This document shows positions 14,701 through 22,573 of a stretch of 42,456 bases of DNA, piece after piece. The notes beneath the pieces were generated by a model that was not told where the DNA came from, ran no database searches, and worked only from the letters and a program-made list of their open reading frames with translations. Source of the DNA: JBAZCI01 sp041671025 (GTDB lineage Bacteria; Patescibacteriota; Patescibacteriia; UBA10025); the NCBI GenBank assembly GCA_041671025.1, contig JBAZCI010000008.1:1-42456 (forward strand), written 5' to 3'. Made by a program: the position numbers and the translations under genes. Position 1 is the first letter of the stretch; the number at the start of each line of letters is the position of its first letter.

Positions 14701-15138
14701 CTACTTACTGATAAGTGCGTAGTCAGTCGACCAAAAATCAAATGTGTTGAAGTGGCCATTTTGTACAAACGAATAGTCGAACTCGCCCTCGGCGATAATC
14801 TCCGCAGAGCCTTGGTCCTGCCAGTGATGCAGGATGCAGCATAACGCGGTAAACTCGTTCGATACCGGATGCGGTTCGGCATATACGCGATAGAGTCGAC
14901 TCAGGCCGTGATCAACCATCTGGCCGTTTACTTCGCTGACCCAGTACCCTAATTCCACAACTGCGATAAACGAGTACGCATCAGAAACTCCGCCGTTGCC
15001 ATATACATTGCGCAAAGTATCATGATATACAGCTGATGCGCTGTAGTCGGGTACGTCATTGTGATCCGGTTGTACCACCCGTTCGCAACTCATCATGAGC
15101 ATCAAACAGGCTAAGAAAAAGAACATCCTGAACTTCAT
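14701..15138 (-). CDS. Small lipoprotein, unknown (145 aa)
   Basis: Unrecognised exported protein: MKFRMFFFLACLMLMMSC is a lipoprotein signal peptide with Cys18 as the anchoring residue. The mature part is beta-rich and aromatic (AYSFIAVVELGYWVSEVNG, FDYSFVQNGHFNTFDFW) with a CC pair near residue 100. The start is fixed by SD AAGGAAG, 5 nt before ATG 15138; the longer open frame to 15189 covers the promoter. It is monocistronic and divergent from the 15295 gene. Confidence 0.7.
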   Translation of the reverse strand: MKFRMFFFLACLMLMMSCERVVQPDHNDVPDYSASAVYHDTLRNVYGNGGVSDAYSFIAVVELGYWVSEVNGQMVDHGLSRLYRVYAEPHPVSNEFTALCCILHHWQDQGSAEIIAEGEFDYSFVQNGHFNTFDFWSTDYALISK

Positions 15139-15178
15139 TCGAACTTCCTTTCGAAATAATAAGGTGCAGCTTTTTATC

Positions 15179-15207
15179 ATTATAAGCATATCTCAGCACA
15201 GGGTCAT
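15179..15207 (-). promoter_or_regulatory. Promoter of the 14701 lipoprotein gene
   Basis: Minus strand ATGACC (15207-15202), 17-bp spacer, TATAAT (15184-15179). Confidence 0.65.
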
Positions 15208-15230
15208 TTGCAAATTTGAGTCACGACCAA

Positions 15231-15259
15231 TTGACGCTGTCGAATGAGTGGCGTAGCAT
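15231..15259 (+). promoter_or_regulatory. Promoter of the 15295 gene
   Basis: TTGACG 15231-15236, 17-bp spacer, TAGCAT 15254-15259. Confidence 0.7.
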
Positions 15260-15294
15260 AATAATAATCACAACTACTTTCCACGGAGGAAGTC

Positions 15295-15759
15295 ATGTTC
15301 TCTCTGATCGTCGCTCTTTTGATCACTATCACTTCTCTGCCAATCCTGGCCCAGGACAGCACGTACTCACCGGCGCAGGTCGACTCCATCTGTATGATGC
15401 TGGATTCTGCTCTAGTCCAATACCAGCGTGCAAAACCCCAATTTGCATCGGTACGTTCTGAGGGGGCAATTCATCTCGGCACATTTCAAGAACGGGTACA
15501 CGCAATTATTCCCAACTGCTCCTTCAAACGGCTCGACATGAATATTGTGATCGGAACCCATACCGACACGCTCGAAACAGGCTGTACGTGGCTGGAGATC
15601 TGTTTTATTCATAACACCGACGGCAACCTGCCCATTGCCTGCATTGAAGATTGTAAAGATATTGGCGAAACCCGATTTACGATTACGATGTACGGCGGTA
15701 AACAAATAACGCGCGTTCGGATCAAACTGCCGGATCGCGCAGAACAATTTCAGAACTAA
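15295..15759 (+). CDS. Secreted hypothetical protein (154 aa)
   Basis: Unrecognised exported protein. Signal peptide MFSLIVALLITITSLPILAQ (cleavage near LAQ-D) is followed by a mature domain of about 135 aa with five Cys (ICMM, NCSF, GCTW, ICFI, CIEDC), suggesting disulfides. The start is set by SD GGAGGAA shortly before ATG 15295 and a clear promoter; a perfect-stem terminator follows directly. Divergent pairing with another exported gene supports a shared extracellular theme at 12.5-15.8 kb. Confidence 0.7.
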   Translation: MFSLIVALLITITSLPILAQDSTYSPAQVDSICMMLDSALVQYQRAKPQFASVRSEGAIHLGTFQERVHAIIPNCSFKRLDMNIVIGTHTDTLETGCTWLEICFIHNTDGNLPIACIEDCKDIGETRFTITMYGGKQITRVRIKLPDRAEQFQN

Positions 15760-15785
15760 TCGTCTCACCTTGAGACGATTTTTTT
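15760..15785 (+). terminator. Intrinsic terminator of the 15295 gene
   Basis: TCGTCTCA (15760-15767) / TGAGACGA (15771-15778), then seven T. Confidence 0.9.
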
Positions 15786-16974
15786 ACGACCTGAACAGAA
15801 TCGATTCCTTCGAATAAATCCTACCCGCAACGTACATAGAAATGCCGGCGTATACGAGAAGCGAAATAATTGTGATCACAATGTGCGTCATGTCATATGT
15901 ACCTAATATCACTTCCTTGATCACAAATACCGCGTTCACTCCCGGGATGATGAAATAGAGGTCGGTGGGCTTAAATCCGGGAAGTTGAGCAAAAATTGCC
16001 ACGGGCAAAACGGCAAGTAAATAAAACGGGGTTATATAATTTTGAGCTTCTTTGTAACTTTTTGCAAAAATAGCAACAGAAAGTAGCAATCCTGAGAACA
16101 TGATGGCAAGGATAACACCAATGATCAGCATCACGCCGATCGCCTGTGGGGCAAGATTGATGACAAACGATTCTCCGCCAAAATTTGGCGGAAAAAATTT
16201 AAATGCGGCATACAGGGAAAAAAGTGACAGGATAATTGAGGTACTCGCCGTTGCTGCGACTGCCAAAAATTTTCCTGCGACAATCTCAAATCGCGATGCA
16301 GGAGTAAGCAAAAGAGCTTCGAGTGTTTTACGTTCTTTCTCTCCCGCCGACACATCAATCGCGATATACATACCCCCAACAATCGCGAAAATGACAATAA
16401 ACATCGGCAATAAGAGACCGATAAAGAATCCGCCTCGCTCCTCGGGAGTGGAAATATCAACTGGCTTTGGAACAATGACCGTAATGACTGCAGCGGAAAC
16501 ATCACGCTCATCCAACCGTTCCACGGATACTTTGGCGTTAAATGCCTGTAACGCAACAGTGACTTTGGCGACTGCCGAGGATGAATCGACATTGGAACTT
16601 TTTTGAACAATGCCAATTTCAGAGGGTATTTCGCTCTTGAGATTCTCCTCGAATGTCGACGGTACGTCAAGATAAATATTAATCGTGCCGTCTTCAATGC
16701 GATCCCCATAGACATCTGCGGCTACGTCTATAATTTCAATCTTTTCCTGAGAACGCAAAAAGTTTACCAGCGTAGGAACGGACTCCATGGAATGTATGCC
16801 AATCTTTGCTGACTTTTGTTCGAGACTCTTCACCTGTGCTTCCTGAATCTTAAACGACCCGATCATCACCACCGGCATCAAAACAATCGGCATGAGCACG
16901 GCGGTAAAGAGCGTCCGACGATCGCGGATACTGTCCGTGAGCTCCTTGATAAAAATGGCGATAATGTGTCTCAT
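15784..16974 (-). CDS. ABC transporter permease, NatB-like
   Basis: Membrane component of an ABC-2 type exporter, 396 aa. The first helix (about 20-40) is followed by a large extracytoplasmic domain (about 45-175), then five or six C-terminal helices; the hallmark SAGEKERKTLEALLLTPASR (about residues 206-225) is typical of NatB-like Na+ efflux permeases and related ABC-2 proteins. It overlaps the ATPase gene by 4 nt (ATGA), so the two are coupled. The substrate is uncertain: sodium in NatAB, other exports in relatives. Confidence 0.85.
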   Translation of the reverse strand: MRHIIAIFIKELTDSIRDRRTLFTAVLMPIVLMPVVMIGSFKIQEAQVKSLEQKSAKIGIHSMESVPTLVNFLRSQEKIEIIDVAADVYGDRIEDGTINIYLDVPSTFEENLKSEIPSEIGIVQKSSNVDSSSAVAKVTVALQAFNAKVSVERLDERDVSAAVITVIVPKPVDISTPEERGGFFIGLLLPMFIVIFAIVGGMYIAIDVSAGEKERKTLEALLLTPASRFEIVAGKFLAVAATASTSIILSLFSLYAAFKFFPPNFGGESFVINLAPQAIGVMLIIGVILAIMFSGLLLSVAIFAKSYKEAQNYITPFYLLAVLPVAIFAQLPGFKPTDLYFIIPGVNAVFVIKEVILGTYDMTHIVITIISLLVYAGISMYVAGRIYSKESILFRS

Positions 16975-17771
16975 AGTTTAAATAGTCCCCTCTTCTTTTT
17001 ACCCGCATTTCGCAACTGCCGTTCTTCGTGTTCATGTTCGACGTGTTTTGCGGCATCCTCACCGACAATGGCCAAAAATACTTCTTCAAGGTTTTTTGCG
17101 TTCGTCCGTGACAATAATGCCTGTTGCGTATCCAGTGCGACAATTTTTGAGCGATGCATAATGGCGACACGGTCACATAATTGCTGAGCATGCGCCATAT
17201 CATGCGTAGACAGCACCACAAGCTTCCCTTGCTCTCGGGCATGCAACATATACGCAATCACCGTTTGTGATGCAAGGACATCGAGTCCCGCGGTCGGTTC
17301 ATCAAATATGACCACATCAGGATCATGAATAATTGATCGGGCTATGGCGACTTTCTGCTTCATCCCGGTCGAAAACTGTCCCGCACGCCGATCAGCAAAG
17401 CGTTTCATGTCCATAATCTCAATCAAATCATCTATCCGCTTTTCCAGCGGTGCCCCTTCAAGACTGTACAGTTTGCCGAAGTAGCGTAAATTCTCCCGCG
17501 CCGTAAACCGGTCATACAGACCGATATCGGCAGTAAGGATCCCGACGTGTTTTCTCACGTCTTGAGCTTGAGTCAGTACGTCAAATCCGCCAACAGTTGC
17601 AGTACCTGACGTCGGCGTCAACACCGTTGCGATCAGCCGGATGGTTGTCGTCTTACCTGCACCGTTAGGGCCCAGTAATCCAAAAATTTCTCCGCCGCGT
17701 GCTTCGAATGAAGCATCATCAACGGCAGTAATCCCGTCAAATGTTTTAGTAAGATTTTTTACACTGAGCAT
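16971..17771 (-). CDS. ABC transporter ATPase, NatA-like
   Basis: ATP-binding subunit for the permease that follows. Walker A is GPNGAGKTTT (about residues 36-45), the signature motif is present as FSTGMKQKVAIARSI, Walker B is VVIFDEPTAGLD and the switch His is in LSTHDMAHAQQ. A basic tail (RQLRNAGKKKRGLFKL) ends the protein. I use ATG 17771 (MLSVKNLTKTFDG); the open frame extends to 17822, but that stretch contains the promoter. The promoter position predicts a leaderless mRNA. Confidence 0.92.
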   Translation of the reverse strand: MLSVKNLTKTFDGITAVDDASFEARGGEIFGLLGPNGAGKTTTIRLIATVLTPTSGTATVGGFDVLTQAQDVRKHVGILTADIGLYDRFTARENLRYFGKLYSLEGAPLEKRIDDLIEIMDMKRFADRRAGQFSTGMKQKVAIARSIIHDPDVVIFDEPTAGLDVLASQTVIAYMLHAREQGKLVVLSTHDMAHAQQLCDRVAIMHRSKIVALDTQQALLSRTNAKNLEEVFLAIVGEDAAKHVEHEHEERQLRNAGKKKRGLFKL

Positions 17772-17777
17772 GCTTCC

Positions 17778-17806
17778 ATTGTACCACCACAAAATCAAAA
17801 CAACAA
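17778..17806 (-). promoter_or_regulatory. Promoter of the NatAB-like operon, probably leaderless
   Basis: Minus strand TTGTTG (17806-17801), 17-bp spacer, TACAAT (17783-17778). The expected start point is about 17771, which is the A of the ATG. Confidence 0.6.
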
Positions 17807-17830
17807 TAAAACTTGTATACAAAAAATATT

Positions 17831-17846
17831 AGGATTTTTTTATCCT
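17831..17846 (-). terminator. Weak terminator-like hairpin after the surface-protein operon
   Basis: AGGAT (17846-17842) / ATCCT (17835-17831) around an A-rich loop, followed on the minus strand by AATATTTTTT. Only a 5-bp stem. Confidence 0.35.
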
Positions 17847-17848
17847 AA

Positions 17849-20386
17849 CTAATAATCAGTATCAATAAGGAACTTACCCCCAACATCAATCACCCGTACA
17901 TTGGGTCCGCCCGCGCTTCTCGGCATAACAAGTAATTCGTCCGCTCCGTCGCCATCCACATCACCCCCGGCGAGGTTGATGCCGCCGGTGAAGTTTGTGC
18001 CGAAGACGTAGAACTGTTGCTGCAGCCGCTGTCTGACATCATACTGTTTGACCAGGGGCTGTGCGCCGGTACCGACTCCGACCAGAAGCTCTTTGGTGCC
18101 GTTGCCGTCGGTATCAACTCCGGCAACAGACACACCGCCGCGGTACCCGGGATGAAATGCGTAGAATCCCGGAGAAAGACGCCGAATACTGTTTGCGCGC
18201 ATCTGAAATATCTGTACATGCGGAGCTCCTACCTGGGGACCTGTAACGATTTCATCCATGCCATCAGCGTCCATGTCGAGAGTGGATACATTGATGCCGC
18301 CTCTGAATGTGGAGGCATATGCCATAAAATTCGTGAGCACTCTTCCCTGTGCATTGTAGACAAGGACGTGAGGTCCCCCGCCCTGCATGGCGGCTACGAC
18401 AATTTCTTTGACGCCGTCGCCGTTTGTGTCTCCGCAAGCGAGATTGATGCCTCCTGTAAACTTGCCGTCGAGTACATTGAATCCGTTGTTGATGACCTGG
18501 CCTGAACCTGAGAATATCTTGACTAACGGCAGACCTCCGCGGGCTTGGCCGGTGATGATTTCATCAAGTCCGTCACCCGTAACATCGCACGAAGCGACAG
18601 TTACACCGTTTCGAAGCGTGCTTGCGTAGGCAAAGAACTGGGACTGCAGATTTCCCAAGCGATCAAACACTCTCACCTGAGGACCCATCCCTTGGCCGCT
18701 GCCGACAATGATCTCGTCATTTGACGTACCTGATACATTGCCTGATGCGATGTGGTAGCCGCCACGGAGGGTGCGAGCGTATGCAAAGAAGGATGTAGCG
18801 GAGATGACTGATGACGGAGCTGGTGATGGTGTGGTCGGCGACGGTGTGACAGAGGGGGCGGGCGTCGTTGAACTGGCCGCGTAGTATCCCATATCAGGGC
18901 ACTGGCTAGGATCCAAAAGATGGTAATCGTTTTGAGACGGGTTTACAAAAACGGCTGCATCGTTCGCCTGAGTGATAAATACAGAATCGGCATCATACCC
19001 AAAAGTTGCCAGTGCCTGTTGGCGCGTATAATGCTCAATACTGCCGTTCGCGTGTCGCTGGACCATTTGAAAATCGCTGTACGGAGAAATAAAGCAATTT
19101 GTGTTAGACGTAATGTCTTGGAGAATCGACTGAGACGTCGCTGACGGATCGGGATACACCAGCGATTTTTTGATATATGCCGGGGTATCATATCCTGCAC
19201 CAGGCACTCGCCCCTGCATACCAAAGAAAATGTTCCGCTCAACCGTATGACCGGCGCCATTATTGATTATTAATAGTCCGTTGAGCCCAATGAACGTATT
19301 ATTTGTAATTACGGCATTTTGACCACTTACCGTATACACGCGCGGATCAGACTCAAGACCGTCCCTTCCGACATACCAGAAACCGGTATCGGTACCATAC
19401 ACCAGGTTATGGTGCATGGTGACATTAGATGTAATCAGCGTACCCAGACTGCTCACGTCATGAATCGTATTATCCGCAATGAGCACCGGACCCGGAGCGG
19501 GGTTTTTAAAGAAAAACGCCTGCGGCACACGATATACATGATTTCCGCGAAATTCTATAGAACCGGTGCCGCCGCATTCAAAGTTGACATAGCTCTGACA
19601 TGAAATTGTCGTTAATGCCCCAAAGTGCTGTTCATCAGGCAGATTGTCCCATACTCCCGGAGAACTGATGTCAAAAAAATCATGTAACTCATTATTGATG
19701 ATTGAAATATTATACGCGCCCCCTGTATCTCCGCGGTTAATACGGATAAGACCGGGATTACTCCCACCGGTGACAGTCACGTCATGAACATTATTTTCCT
19801 TAATGACAATATCGTGTGTCAACGAGGCGTTCGCCGTTGGCCCGCTTGGATACGAATTCAAATCAATTGAGCCGTTTACAATTTCAAACCCTTGAACCGT
19901 CCAAAATGATTTTTCGCGTATCTCGACCGCTGTGTGACCTTGAATGCTCAAATCAAACCGAGAGTCATTGAGATCGAGGATAGGATTTTCTCCCGGATAA
20001 TTTCTCACCGTGATGGGATTGCCGCTCGTACCGTTATTTACCGTATACCCCCCTGATGCATTTTGAATAGAAATAAATATCCTCGGCCCTTCAGTCGATA
20101 CCATGCTGTTGTCATAGCCATACGTGCCGCCGCGCGCGTAAATAAAATCCCCCGGCTGTGCCTTGATGAGTGCCGGCCGAAATGTTTTATACGGTGAGCT
20201 GAATGTACCGGAGTTCCCGTCACTCCCATTAACCGCTACGTAATAGCAGGAACTCGTACCCGTGGCTTCACAGGTCTCGGTACTCATCTGTGCATACACA
20301 TGCGGCGCGATAAAAATACTCGACAATACTATCAAAACATACAGAGGCAGCAAAAATTCGAAATATTTTTTGGAAACACTCCCCAT
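17849..20386 (-). CDS. Secreted beta-helix protein with FG-GAP-like repeats
   Basis: 845-aa exported protein. Signal peptide is about 1-32 (ends HVYAQ). Residues about 47-510 are a right-handed parallel beta-helix (YYVAVNGSDGNSGT entry, then many NNxF/HDV-type turns), as in polysaccharide lyases and DUF1565-type proteins. A Ser/Thr/Pro linker follows (about 511-531). Residues 532-845 hold six repeats of about 52 aa with Ca2+-loop motifs DVTGDGLDEI, DTNGDGVKEI, DMDADGMDEI, DTDGNGTKEL and DVDGDGADEL, a propeller-like FG-GAP/VCBS array. The helix is a close paralogue of that at 22574-25555. It is last in a four-gene operon, 14 nt after the previous gene. Substrate is probably a surface glycan (inference). 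Confidence 0.85.
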   Translation of the reverse strand: MGSVSKKYFEFLLPLYVLIVLSSIFIAPHVYAQMSTETCEATGTSSCYYVAVNGSDGNSGTFSSPYKTFRPALIKAQPGDFIYARGGTYGYDNSMVSTEGPRIFISIQNASGGYTVNNGTSGNPITVRNYPGENPILDLNDSRFDLSIQGHTAVEIREKSFWTVQGFEIVNGSIDLNSYPSGPTANASLTHDIVIKENNVHDVTVTGGSNPGLIRINRGDTGGAYNISIINNELHDFFDISSPGVWDNLPDEQHFGALTTISCQSYVNFECGGTGSIEFRGNHVYRVPQAFFFKNPAPGPVLIADNTIHDVSSLGTLITSNVTMHHNLVYGTDTGFWYVGRDGLESDPRVYTVSGQNAVITNNTFIGLNGLLIINNGAGHTVERNIFFGMQGRVPGAGYDTPAYIKKSLVYPDPSATSQSILQDITSNTNCFISPYSDFQMVQRHANGSIEHYTRQQALATFGYDADSVFITQANDAAVFVNPSQNDYHLLDPSQCPDMGYYAASSTTPAPSVTPSPTTPSPAPSSVISATSFFAYARTLRGGYHIASGNVSGTSNDEIIVGSGQGMGPQVRVFDRLGNLQSQFFAYASTLRNGVTVASCDVTGDGLDEIITGQARGGLPLVKIFSGSGQVINNGFNVLDGKFTGGINLACGDTNGDGVKEIVVAAMQGGGPHVLVYNAQGRVLTNFMAYASTFRGGINVSTLDMDADGMDEIVTGPQVGAPHVQIFQMRANSIRRLSPGFYAFHPGYRGGVSVAGVDTDGNGTKELLVGVGTGAQPLVKQYDVRQRLQQQFYVFGTNFTGGINLAGGDVDGDGADELLVMPRSAGGPNVRVIDVGGKFLIDTDY

Positions 20387-20400
20387 AGTCTATTTTTAAT

Positions 20401-22563
20401 TTATGATACGTTTAAATTTGTCACCGGCCCCGGGGGCGTAGTATCAGAAGTAGCTGTTGTTGTAAACGTAAAATCCCCGCTTGTTCTCAAGTTTCCTGCG
20501 GCATCTTTTGATTTCACACGGTAATGATACAACGTATTCCCTGCAAGACCGGAGAGTATCTGGGTATGACTGGCCACCATCGATGCGTTGAGAACCGTTT
20601 GGGATCCGTAACTTGTACTCAGACCGTACTCTACCTGCGTATCAGCAGATTCATTTGTTGTCCAGGTAATCGTAGCTCCTGAAGTAGTTATTGAACCGGC
20701 TGTTACGCTAGAAATTGTCGGAGGTGTCGTATCAGCTACGACATTGTTGACGGTGAGGGATAGTGCCGTTGCCGTCGTCGTGTTTCCTGCCGCATCGCGC
20801 GAAATTGCCGTCAACGTATGGGATCCGTTTGATGCGCCGGTCGTGTCCCAACTCACTCCATACGGCGCGGATACATCTTCTGACCCCAGATTGGCGCCAT
20901 CAAGTCGGAACTGTACGCCTGCTACCCCTACGGCATCAGCCGATGTTGCGGTGACACTCACGGTCCCCGAAACTGTCGCATTATTTGACGGCGCAGTCAT
21001 GCTCACAGTCGGCGGTGTGGTATCCTGCGGATCCTGGTACAGCTCAAGGTAAATATCCCCTGACCAGCCGTCGGGCGCAACATCATAGTCAAGGTCCCAC
21101 CACGTCGATCCGCCTTGCTGGACCGGACCGCCGACAACCGTCGCAAGCGCTCCCGTGTCATGATTACCAAGAACAGTACCTCCGGGAGTCTGGCGCACAT
21201 TTAATAATGCCGTTACCCGGACGCGGTTTCCTATAGAAAATTGGCCGGTATTGCTTACCGTCACAGCAACCGTGGATGCCGTCGTCGTATTACCCGCAGC
21301 ATCACGTGCAATCGCGGCTAGCGTGTGACTTCCATTGCTCACCGCAGTCGTATCCCAAGTCAGTGAATATGGCGCAGATGTATCTTCGGCACCAAGATTC
21401 GCCCCGTCAAGTCGGAACTGAACGCCCGCGACGCCTACGTCGTCTGAAGCATTTGCCGACACGGTGACCGCCAAACCTGAAACCGTTGCGCTGGGAGCCG
21501 GCGCGGTCATAGAAACCGTCGGCGGAGTTGTGTCGCCGCCCTGTGATCCACACGCCACCATGGGACCGATATATTGCGTGGCCACCACGAGGTCGTCAAA
21601 TGTCAGGCGGTCCGTCACGCCGTTGCCGCCAGTTTCGTGATAATACTGAAACCAGAGGTAATTGATGCTCAGTGCAGTTGTGCTCCGCCATTGAAATCCT
21701 TCGAAGGGACTGCCCGATGGACTGGGAAAAAATTCATCTGATGACCAACTGCCTAATGGTGAGCCTTCCGCCAAGTGCTGCCGCAGCACACCGTCGATCC
21801 ACACAGCCTGCTCACCGTTCAATGAGGTGACCGGGGTGTTCATTTTAATCATAAATTCTATAGGGAACCAGGTGTTGAGCGTCAACGGTACGGCAGGGGA
21901 AGGATTAAAACCGTTACCGAAATACTGTGAACCATTCCAGCTACGCATATTCATCCAATAGGTATAAAAATCCCACACGAACGGACTTCCGCTCGGTTCG
22001 ACTGAAGAACTAAATCTGTCAGAACCGGTAGGTTGAGTGCCTGCACTGCCTATGGGAAAGTTTGAGGCAGGATTTCTGCCGCCCATGGTCACCAAATGAT
22101 GAAGCCCAGGAAAATTCGAGGGAAACTTGACGTAATACCTCACATACAACGTGTCATATGACGCGGGTGCAAAATTCTTGTACAGATACCCTCCTGAAGT
22201 GCTTCCACCCACCGCGGTCATTTGCAACGAGTGCGTTCCACTGCTTGTCGCCGGCACATCCGTCGTGAACGACATACCACCGGTGTTGTCATTGTCATTC
22301 CAGCGAGCAGCCATCGTGCCAATTGAATTTTCCTCAAAATTTTCTGTAAAAACAACAGCCGGATCGTTCTGAATGCCGACGTCGCACGGATATTGCTGAG
22401 CGATACCCTGTACGACCTGCCCTTCAGCGATATGTACGGGTCTGAAAGTGACCGCGGCAAAAGAAAAAATAACCACACTGATAATGCTTGTTTTTAAGAT
22501 ACCCCGTATATATACGCGCACTGGAGACGTGGAATTTTTATGTTCCAATGTGTAAAATGGCAA
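20401..22563 (-). CDS. Secreted jelly-roll/Ig/SH3/FN3 modular protein
   Basis: 720-aa exported protein. Signal or anchor helix about 23-41; residues about 65-343 form a concanavalin-like jelly-roll (TLYVRYYVKFPSNFPGLHHL, YLWFQYYHETGG), as in glycan-binding or lyase domains. Then come an Ig-like module (344-440), SH3-like module (441-513, RVTALLNVR ... DGWSGDIYLELY), Ig-like module (514-610), FN3/phosphatase-N-like module (611-706) and the tail DTTPPGPVTNLNVS. The start is TTG 22563 with a weak AAGG upstream; GTG at codon 15 is an alternative. It follows its neighbour by 10 nt. It probably binds or cleaves a polysaccharide; no catalytic residues identified. Confidence 0.75.
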   Translation of the reverse strand: MPFYTLEHKNSTSPVRVYIRGILKTSIISVVIFSFAAVTFRPVHIAEGQVVQGIAQQYPCDVGIQNDPAVVFTENFEENSIGTMAARWNDNDNTGGMSFTTDVPATSSGTHSLQMTAVGGSTSGGYLYKNFAPASYDTLYVRYYVKFPSNFPGLHHLVTMGGRNPASNFPIGSAGTQPTGSDRFSSSVEPSGSPFVWDFYTYWMNMRSWNGSQYFGNGFNPSPAVPLTLNTWFPIEFMIKMNTPVTSLNGEQAVWIDGVLRQHLAEGSPLGSWSSDEFFPSPSGSPFEGFQWRSTTALSINYLWFQYYHETGGNGVTDRLTFDDLVVATQYIGPMVACGSQGGDTTPPTVSMTAPAPSATVSGLAVTVSANASDDVGVAGVQFRLDGANLGAEDTSAPYSLTWDTTAVSNGSHTLAAIARDAAGNTTTASTVAVTVSNTGQFSIGNRVRVTALLNVRQTPGGTVLGNHDTGALATVVGGPVQQGGSTWWDLDYDVAPDGWSGDIYLELYQDPQDTTPPTVSMTAPSNNATVSGTVSVTATSADAVGVAGVQFRLDGANLGSEDVSAPYGVSWDTTGASNGSHTLTAISRDAAGNTTTATALSLTVNNVVADTTPPTISSVTAGSITTSGATITWTTNESADTQVEYGLSTSYGSQTVLNASMVASHTQILSGLAGNTLYHYRVKSKDAAGNLRTSGDFTFTTTATSDTTPPGPVTNLNVS

Positions 22564-22573
22564 ATAGTTAACC

